Below are positions 56,434 to 64,000 of a DNA stretch of 64,000 nt, in pieces. The notes beneath the pieces are model-generated. The model worked only from the letters and a program-made list of their open reading frames with translations. It was not told the DNA's origin and ran no database searches. The first letter of the stretch is position 1, and every line of letters starts with the position of its first letter. Made by a program: the position numbers and the translations under genes. The DNA comes from Gnetum montanum (Eukaryota; Streptophyta; Gnetopsida; Gnetales; Gnetaceae). Location of the stretch: the NCBI GenBank assembly GCA_015680685.1, contig MNCI01002011.1, forward strand, positions 970,471 through 1,034,470, written 5' to 3'.

Positions 56434-56440
56434 TATAAAA
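56434..56440 (+). promoter_or_regulatory. TATA box of element B LTR
   Basis: TATAAAA in GATCCTATAAAAGCC, after the U3 arrays. The minus-strand LTR has CCTATAAAACCC at the equivalent place. Confidence 0.65.
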
Positions 56441-57206
56441 GCCAACCTCAAACATAATTTGGGGTTGGAGTAATTTTTGACAAGGTTCTATTAATTTTTT
56501 TCATGTTCAACAATTTTTGGCATACAAGCACTTTGGCAATTCAGCAATTTTGAACAAAAACATTGTTCACAATTCCACACTTGGGGGCATTTTCAAGCAC
56601 TCAAAAGCTCTTGCAAGTTCCCATACTTGTATTCTCTTGAACCCTAGTGTGGAAGCATTGTAGCCTTGAGATTTGGTGCATTTTTGGTGTCAACACTACA
56701 CTTATGGGATTTTCAAACCCCAACATTGAGTAATTTAGCACCTAAATTTTCCACCTCTCTCACCCCCCCAATAGCAACACAACTTACATATCTAAGGTTG
56801 TAGCGGTGAAGGAAGGTTCGATAACATTAGAAGTGGCTTAGCACCTAGATCATGGAGCAAATCACATCATCTTTAATGGGCTTTGAACTCTTGCACAAGT
56901 GAACCCCCCTTTTTTTCTCATTTAGACACCATTTGTACACATTTCTTTAACTTATTCTTTATTCTTTCTCAATAAAGTTTTAAGTTTTGATTTTTGTGTT
57001 CAAAAATAAATTTTATTTTCTATGCATTATTTGAATCCATTTCTATTCTCATGTTTTGCATCTCATAAGTTCCTATTGATCTAGCGAACTAGCTAGGGTA
57101 CCTCGAATCCCATTTTTTTCATGAAGGCCCTAGGGATTCCAGGTTGGAGAACTACTTGCATAGGGGATCCTTAGTGTTCTTTCAATTATCAAGGTTTTCA
57201 GTCACA

Positions 57207-58379
57207 ATAGTTTCTCTTGGCTCTAGGAGGGCCTTTTCCTAAATTCTATAACTAGATCTATTCTTTTCTTTGTTGTTTGCAAGCTTTTCCTTAATTTTTG
57301 TAGCCAAAACCTTTGAAGAATCAACACTGGTCTTTCCCCCCTTGTGACCAAAATTGTAGTGTGGAAGTTGCAAGTGGTTGGGTTTTGGTTTTTTATAGCA
57401 TTTGCTATAAATTTTATAGTCCAAAGCTAGCATTTATATCTCTTCCCCCCCTATTATATTTTTTTCCTTTTTACTACTAAAATTTATTCTCCAGTTTCTA
57501 AAGTGGGTGGTTCAACTCATCTATGAGTTGGCTTCTCCCCACCCCCACCCCCAACTTTTCCAAGCTAAGAAAATTAACAGCTAGCTAAAACCAAAATTTA
57601 GTGAAAAAACACCAACTTTCCACTTTAGTTTTTAGCCTTCTTCCCCATCAACATTGAGATAGGAGGTGTGAGATTCCCATCATCTCAGCCCCCTTCTATT
57701 CTCCCTTTTTCCATACCTAGCATGAAAGTAGTTGGGAGGCCAATTTTGATCAAGTTTAAAACCAATTTAATAACCAAATCTATTTTTATTGCAAGTTGAA
57801 AGCCATATTCTAGTCTTTTAAAGCCAAAACTCCCAAGGAATCCAATGCTGCCTTTACCTCCCTATAGCAAATACCTCAGTGTGAAAGCTGCAAGTGGTTT
57901 GGATGCTGAAATTTCACAACATCTATTGTGAATTTCTAGAGCAAAGCCAATGTGGAAGCCTTAACAAACATTTAATTTTTTCTGCCACATTTTTTTCTAC
58001 TAAACTAACGTTGATTTCCATACCAACCAAACCTACTTTTCCCTCCTTTGTGGTAAAAGTTGGCAATTTGCCAAACCCATCTTTGGAAATTTCCAAGTTT
58101 CCATTTTGATCTTTAAACTTTTTCCCCTTTCTCCAATGTTGGAATAAGAAGATGTGAGATTTCCATTATCTCCCCCTGCCCCACCCCACACCGCCCCGCC
58201 NAATATTCCATTTCTAGTAAAGGGGTAAACCCTCCTTATCCCCCACTTACTAATTATAGTATGTACATCATTTTTTTCCATTTTTATTTCCTCTAAGATT
58301 TTTTGAATTCCATTCACTCATATTTACTCCTATTTTACCATTTAAAGCCTATTCTTAAGCAATCCTTAGCACTATAGCC
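57207..58379 (+). other. leader of element B
   Basis: Untranslated leader between LTR and gag, with several C-rich tracts (57,536-57,552; 58,175-58,200) and N at 58,201. No ORF recognised. Confidence 0.5.
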
Positions 58380-59856
58380 ATGCCTTTTCAAAAGTCCACC
58401 AAAGTCATGAGGGTGTATGATTCCAAAGACCCTGCTATCATTGAGTATAGGTAATCTTTGAGAGTTAGAGGGGAGAGTCTTGATTTTTCAACCATTAATG
58501 AATATTTTTATAACTTCATTTGTGCCAAAATACAAGAAGGAATGCTAATTCCATGAATTGAAGCTAAGGCTAAAAAGGAGTTTGAGCTCATACACAGGGG
58601 TGGAAAAGAGTACATCCCTTCCCCCTATGAAGAAATTTCTCTTAATGATGTATATTCTAGTGTCCTAGCCCAATTGATTGTTGTAGAAGAGGAAGATGAC
58701 AAGCCTACCTTTGGGGAAAAACAAGAAGAGGAGGATTAATTTAAGGTAGAATCTAAGCCTAAAAACATCCTTGCAGGATTGTTCCAACAAACACTCCCCA
58801 AATTCACAAAAACTTCCCCTAATGCTTTTTTTTTCTCCATGGGCATGGTGCCACTATCTTCTAGTCCTCCATACCATACTATGGCAGATACCACACCAGT
58901 TGTAGCCACATATCATACTCATTCAATGCCACAGACAACAAACTATACCACATCAGTGCCATTTACAACATAGTCTTGATATGCAAAACCATCAGTAGTG
59001 GCTTTTACCACTGCAAATCCATTAACTACTCACATGGGATCCACCATGGGACCCCCAGAAACACAAGGGTCACACATAACATTTGTCTTGTTTGTGCCTC
59101 AAGTACCAACACAAATATCTTTTTCTTTGTTTAGCCCATAAGCGACAACCATAGCGTAACCTTTTCCTTCTATCATGCAACCCATAACGAGGCCACAATC
59201 CTCACAACATATGCCATAACCTTATGTACAAACCTTGCAAACTATGGGGCCACCACAAGGCTTGGATCAAGCCTTCCAAATGATCCAAGACCTAATGGAG
59301 GAGTTGAAAAGGCTTAAACCCTCTTCCATGAAAATCATCAAGATTATGGACTTCTACCAGGATGATTTGATAAGTCCTGTAGTCCCACCCTTGACACTTC
59401 CTTTTGGTATCACCATCCCCCATTTTAGCAAATATAATGGAGAAGGTAACCCTAATGCTCATCTTATTACCTTTTGATTTGAATATTTTCTCTTGTAGCC
59501 ATGGCCTCATATCATCATGAGGATTTTCCCTATGTCTTTGACTAGGAAAGCACTTGATTAGTATTGAGAATTTCCTAGAGGGTCTATATCCTCTTTGGAG
59601 GACTTAGTAGCCTAGTTTTTCAACCACTTTAAGTATAACTTGAAGCCTAACACAATGCTTAACCAACTTATGAAGGTCAAGAAGGGGCCCTTAGAACCCA
59701 TACAAAAATTCATTTAGTGGTGGNGCTTATGAAGGTCAAGAAGGGGCCCTTAGAACCCATACAAAAATTCATTTAGTGGTGGAATGGACTATTGAATGAA
59801 ATACTAGAGCCCATAGTTGAAGCCCAATTATTGGCTATATTCAAAGGAGCAGTTAA
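58380..59856 (+). pseudogene. gag: gag of element B, cut off after the core
   Basis: ATG 58,380 opens PFQKSTKVMRVYDSKDPAII. Then YNFICAKIQEGMLIP-like block, EAKAKKEFELIHRGGKEYIP, a Thr/Pro-rich linker, FYQDDLISPVVPPLTLP, KYNGEGNPNAHLITF, MSLTRKALD, KYNLKPNTMLNQLMKVKKGP and AQLLAIFKGAVN. The same arrangement as element 1 gag, including exact FYQDDLISP. In-frame stops are mostly TAG. Similarity ends at FKGAVN (59,856), where the sequence switches to a reversed LTR. An N-joined 57-bp duplicate interrupts it at 59,667-59,782. Confidence 0.8.
59667..59782. repeat. 57-bp direct duplicate around a single N (likely assembly artefact)
   Basis: 59,667-59,723 and 59,726-59,782 are identical, with N at 59,724 and one extra base between. 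Confidence 0.93.
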
Positions 59857-59859
59857 TCT

Positions 59860-60671
59860 CAAAAGGGTGGAACCATCAAAACTTGGAAACATTTTCATGG
59901 TGTTGGAGCTTGGGTTTTATAGGTTTCATGGCCATAAATTTTGCTACAAATTTCTACCTAATTTTTTACATATTGCTACCATGTAGAGGTGTTATAGGTG
60001 TCAACATGCAACATGGTTTCTNGCAAATTTCTACCTAATTTTTTACATATTTCTACCATGTAGAGGTGTTATAGGTGTCAACATGCAACATGGTTTCTAT
60101 GTATGGTAATTTTTGATAACCTTAAGATACCAAAATCCCTCTAGTTACCAAAAATAGTAAACATGAATTTTACCCACACTAGCTTCTTCCATCCATGCTG
60201 GCCTTCCAAGAGTAATGTTGGGCCTATAGAAACCATACTAGGGGTATGAAATTCATGCTATAGCTATAGTAGTCATGCTGGAGGTATGAGCAATGGTAGG
60301 GGTTGCTGGTGAGATGCTCGACATAGGTAATGTTACATCCCTCGATGTTGGGCACAGTTGCTTCCAGCATAGCAAAGGCTATACCCCCCAAAAAATCCAT
60401 GAAAATTCTAATTTTGATAGTCCAAATTACATATTTGACCACACCCCACCCTAAGCCCAAATATGGACATAATATGACTCTTTTCACTTGCAGGTTGAGG
60501 CTATGATAACTTTTGAGGCATTTTTTCAACCCCAAAAATTAAAGTATGTGATATTACATCTCTTCAATTACAATCTTCACATTTTACAATAAAATTTTAG
60601 CCTTGGGGTTTCATGGGGTAAAAGTTACAATGCCAAAAGGTTACAACACACATTTTCTTGGTGGTGTTTCA
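59860..60671 (-). repeat. truncated Tat-like LTR of element B family
   Basis: On minus it starts TGAAACACCACCAAGAAAAT at 60,671 and shares TTTTACCCCATGAAACCC, CATACTTTAATTTTTGGGG and CCTATAAAACCC with the plus-strand LTR at 54,788. It stops shortly after the TATA region, so only U3 and a little of R remain (about 0.8 of 1.6 kb). It contains an N-joined 75-bp duplicate at 59,947-60,098. Confidence 0.75.
59947..60098. repeat. 75-bp direct duplicate around a single N (likely assembly artefact)
   Basis: 59,947-60,021 and 60,024-60,098 match with one difference; N at 60,022. Confidence 0.93.
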
Positions 60672-60688
60672 TTGGTCCCTCTTTGTTG
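60672..60688 (-). promoter_or_regulatory. polypurine tract of the minus-strand element B
   Basis: On minus CAACAAAGAGGGACCAA directly precedes the LTR start, matching the element 1 tract CAAAGAGGGGCCAT. Confidence 0.75.
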
Positions 60689-61689
60689 GTATCTTGAGGA
60701 TTAACCCAAGAGGCACTAACAAAGACTACAAAACAACACTATAGATCTATCACCAATGTTCCCTCTTTATGCTTGATTTAGTAGTGTTGAACCATGTCAA
60801 AGAGTGCTTATGATGATGGGATAAGGTTATGATGGGGTGATAACATTTACCAGGTTACATTTGATCATGAGGATTAACAATGAGTTTCAAGTGCTGACAC
60901 CATGGCTATGATATGGCACTAACATGTTGAATGATTAATGAGCTCTTTGTACTTCATGTTTTCGAGGTGTTGGTTTCTCAGTAATGTATTTGAAGAATCA
61001 ACATCTCACTCTAAGATTTCCTTGGCCATGAGGCTCCTCCCTTTGCATGTTTTGAGCCATCAATTTTTCTTTTGATCTTCATTGGCCTTTCAGCTTCCTG
61101 GAAATTTGCTTCCCCTTTTTTGTTGGGATGAAACATTCATTGGATTTCTTTGGCAAATCCAAGTTTTATTTGTTCTTCCCATTAAATGAAATGTCTTATA
61201 TTTGATGGACTTTATTTGGTTTTTCCTTTGAATGAGATGTGTTACATTTAATAGACTTGTAGGTGGAGCATGATGAAGGGATGTCATATCGCCATAATGC
61301 ATGAGTGTTAGACATAGGTCATCATTGTTACCCAAGAATAAGAAAGGTTATAATTAGGCTAGGTTCAAGGAGAGGTAATAGGATTGAAATGACATTTGCA
61401 CTCTTGGAACAATAGGATAAACTCACCGAAGCTTGCACATTGAGGTCATGTGGTAACTTGCTACCATGATGAGTTGCATCTTCATGATGACTCCAAGCTT
61501 TATCCTACAAGCAAAACTAGAAGAGAACAAGAAACAAGATAAAGAAAATATTTTATTACAATATAATGCATAAGGTCATATAGAATGATCAAAAAACCAA
61601 GATACCATAGGTCACAATCGATACATCGAAAAGAGATTTAGCTCAAAGTGTTTTAGTTCATTTCTTGTGCAAAAAATAGTTCATGAAGA
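60689..61689 (-). other. 3' internal region of element B, non-coding
   Basis: About 1 kb between integrase and LTR without recognised ORF. Short near-repeats of ATGTGTTACATTT / GAAATGTCTTATATTT occur near 61,190-61,250. Confidence 0.5.
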
Positions 61690-62683
61690 CTCGCTTGTTA
61701 AAGATTGTTGATGTCAATTTTTGGTCTTCACAAGCTACATGTAGTAAGATTTTAGATAGGAATGATTCACCATATTGGCCAACTTGTTCCCATCCATGTT
61801 CACTATCTTGAAGGCTCGATTGTCGTAGGCCTTAGTGATTAAGAAAGGTTCTTCCCAGTTGGCTAAGAATTTTTCTACATGCACATAAATAGGTCTGAGG
61901 ACTAGGTCTCCTTCCTTGATCTTGTGCTTATTTAGGTTATGATGGTGTTACCATTTATGGCTCTCCTGGTATTGTTTGATGTGAACAATTGTTCATACCT
62001 ATTACTCCTCCACCAAGTTTAGATCCAGGATGTGTAGCTCCTGGTTTTATTCATCATTGATGAAGCTTGATAAGGCTACTTGAAGTGATGGCACTTGCAA
62101 ATCAAGAGGTAAAACAACCTCAAAACCATAAACTAGGCTATATGGGGTTACACTAATGATAGTTCAAAATGTGGTTCAATAGGCCCAAAGTGCATGGACA
62201 AGCTACTCATGACACTTCCATTTGCTATTGTACAACATCTTTTTAAGCAAGTTTATGATGGTCTTATTGCTTGCTTTGACTTGCTCATTGGCTTGGGGGT
62301 AGCATAGTGATGAGAAGGAATGCTTAATGCCTAGGTCATGAAAAAATTTCTTTGTTTCTTAGCTACTAAATTATGGTCTATTATCTATGAATATGATCAT
62401 AGGTATGCCAAAACGGGCTACTATGTTATCCAGTATGAACTTATAGACTTGTTGAGATGTCATCTTCCTTAGAAAAATAGCTTCAACCCACTTCGTGAAG
62501 TATTCAATTCCAATGATGGTAAAGTTATGCCCTATAGAAGAATTAGGTGCTATGGATCCAATGATATCTAGACCCCATCATTAAAACAACCATGTTATTT
62601 GAGTGGTATGTAACTCAGTTAGTAATACATATATAAGGTTTCTATGCCATTCTCAAGTATCACAAGTTTTGATCTTCTGCAGG
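61690..62683 (-). pseudogene. Gypsy integrase of element B family
   Basis: On minus from 62,683: CDT-EWHRNLIYVL with part of the zinc-binding region, WWGLDIIGSIAPNSS (first catalytic Asp), GIEYF then MIIFIDNRP (second Asp), HSFSSLCYPQANEQVKASNK, HALWAYWTTF, TPYSLVYGFEVVLPLDLQV, and a tail KIKEGDLVLRPIYVHVEKFL then ANWEEPFLITKAYDNRAFKI. The Glu expected in the Q-V-E-A-S-N-K position reads Lys, a change that would abolish activity. Tat/Ogre-type wording. Cut at 62,684 by an Athila-like LTR. Confidence 0.82.
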
Positions 62684-63544
62684 TGATGAGCGCAAGGTAC
62701 CCCTATGCCCAACCATAAAAATACAAGCATTCACACACAATCCAGTCAAACTCCGAGGATTAAGTGCTTATGCACCTATGTAGAACAAGGATGTGTTATG
62801 CAGTTGTTATCTTCCCAAACTTACTTGTTAGGCACAATTGTATGGTTAAGTAAACTCAAGGTATATGATTTTTTTATGTTTTTTATATTTTCTATCTTAG
62901 TCTCCTAAGTGTGTGAAATGAAAATATTTAGTTAACTAATGGGTTTTTGTAACTCTAATGTTGATTGAATCCAAACACTAGCATCCGCTCCCACTCTTTG
63001 GACACATCCTACACCAATGTAACACTACTAGGATTACCAAACACTAGTCGTTACTGGGTTACCAAGTGTTCCATGTATGCTCAAAGTGGTCGTGCTAGGT
63101 GTGCTAATTCATTGATAATTAATAATTGTAAATAAATAACATTAATTAACTAATGAGAGCATCAAAAAATAGTAAATAACATTAAACGCAATAGTTAAGC
63201 TATTCTAAATGTTGCAAGGTTTATCACAAAGTTCATCTTTATTTCTGGATACAAGGTGTGCTCAAGTACACAATGCTTGAATAAAGATCCATTCACTCTA
63301 TGAATCCTACTATAGGCACTCAAAAATAATTCTAACTCTAGAAGAGAAAAACTACAAGAGTTTAGCTAAAGGACTAAAAAAATACTATCCAAAACCAAGT
63401 GCCCCTGTCCCTTATTTATAGACAATAAGATAGGTTCCAACATTGCGTGTCTGATGTCACTTGGCCGATCCAATATCACATATTCGATATCAAGGGTCCG
63501 ATATCGGGGGTCTGATATCGAATCACTTATTTAATGACTCATCA
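62684..63544 (-). repeat. 3' LTR of a minus-strand Athila-like element (861 bp)
   Basis: On minus it starts TGATGAGTCATTAAATAAG at 63,544, has four GATATC / AATATC units (63,470-63,525), TATAAATAAGGGACAGG, and ends TTGCGCTCATCA at 62,684. Same family as element 2. Inserted into the integrase of element B. Confidence 0.87.
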
Positions 63545-64000
63545 TACCCCCACGACAGAATGAAAAATCATCCTGGAGTTCTTACAAAATATTGGGAAGG
63601 TATGGGATTATTGACTAAATGACAACTGACGATGACATGGAATGATAAACTCAAAGTGCCCGGTGAACAGATCGACAAATGTATTATAGCATTAGTGTTC
63701 ATAACCATTGTGGTAAACACTATACATAGATGACATCTAGACCTTCATTTGACAGCTTGAAGAGAGAGAGAGAGACGAGAATGAGGCACATTGCTGCCAA
63801 TGTCAAATATGTGCACACTGTTTTTTGTCCATGGCCACATGACTAAGCTTGTTCCTTGTGTAAATTCTCTTTCTCTCGTCCATCATGAGTGCTCCCTCCT
63901 ATTCAATAAGATGTGATCACCATCTACACATACAACACAATTATGAATTATTAAGGATAGATAATATATAATGTAGTTGATACCTTGCCTCGATATGAAG
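63545..64000 (-). mobile_element. 3' internal end of the minus-strand Athila-like element, runs off the window
   Basis: On minus, CCCAATATTTTGTAAGAACTC and GTGGGGGTA match element 2 at 29,530-29,580, and an (AG)8 run at 63,760-63,775 corresponds to the CT run at 29,360-29,380. The coding part would lie beyond the window. Confidence 0.75.

Larger units (their letters stand above)
54788..57206 (+). repeat. 5' LTR of Tat-like element B (about 1.6 kb), interrupted by a solo LTR
   Basis: Starts TGAAACACCATAAAATG and ends TTTTCAGTCACA, followed by the TTGGC-CTA-AGGAGGGCC leader also seen after the element 1 LTR. The first ~125 bp and the stretch after 55,739 align in reverse with 59,860-60,671 (TTTCACCCCATGAAACTC; CATACTTTATACTTTTGGGG). 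U3 carries tandem arrays (56,010-56,135 and 56,350-56,413) before TATA at 56,434. Confidence 0.78.

Noticed and set aside
63760-63775. (AG)8 run as an isolated microsatellite locus
   Set aside because: It corresponds to the CT run at 29,360-29,380 and is part of the Athila-like 3' region.

Overview
The window looks like nuclear DNA from a plant with a very large, repeat-packed genome. A gymnosperm such as a conifer is my best guess, but this is inference, because nothing in the sequence fixes the species. Reasons: AT-rich sequence, degenerate plant-type retroelements nested inside one another, tRNA-primed LTR retrotransposons, a plant L1-type LINE, and almost no intact reading frame over 100 codons. 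There are no bacterial operons, rRNA genes, intact tRNA genes or CRISPR arrays.

Layout. 1-5.8 kb: AT-rich intergenic DNA with old tandem duplications. 5.8-8.0 kb: a cluster of tRNA-derived SINE copies and 5'-truncated LINE copies, one with an 18-bp target-site duplication (TSD). 9.2-16.7 kb: a complete but non-autonomous LTR retrotransposon (element 1; TSD ATAAT) with gag and protease but no reverse transcriptase or integrase. 17.6-33.0 kb: a three-level nest. A decayed LINE of unusual, animal-like type is split by a Copia-type element (19,911-32,340), which is itself split by an Athila-like Gypsy element (element 2; 23,630-30,467; TSD TATAT). 33.0-38.2 kb: an RTE-type LINE scrap and a long, decayed plant L1 LINE. 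38.4-40.2 kb: the only non-repetitive block, with a small set of phase-compatible exons on the minus strand that may be a host gene or gene fragment. 42.5-51.3 kb: a second Athila-like element (element 3) that keeps decayed gag, protease, RT, RNase H and integrase. 51.8-54.6 kb: a broken coiled-coil ORF of a kind associated with plant transposons. 54.8-62.7 kb: rearranged pieces of a Tat-like Gypsy family related to element 1 (5' LTR and gag on plus, a truncated LTR and integrase on minus), with a solo Athila-like LTR inserted in the 5' LTR. 62.7-64 kb: the 3' LTR and 3' end of another Athila-like element on minus, inserted in that integrase.

The most notable patterns are: (a) unrelated LTR families here each carry, upstream of a TATA box, a tandem array of a different short palindrome, and array length differs between the two LTRs of one element; (b) the SINE family and the L1 LINE copies end in a similar non-poly(A) 3' motif, as expected for a SINE that borrows a LINE's machinery; (c) a LINE that reads more like animal non-LTR elements than plant L1; (d) a microhomology-flanked deletion that explains how the non-autonomous element 2 lost its polymerase; (e) three places where a single N sits between direct duplicates, almost certainly an assembly artefact. 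I saw no convincing new host biological system beyond these.
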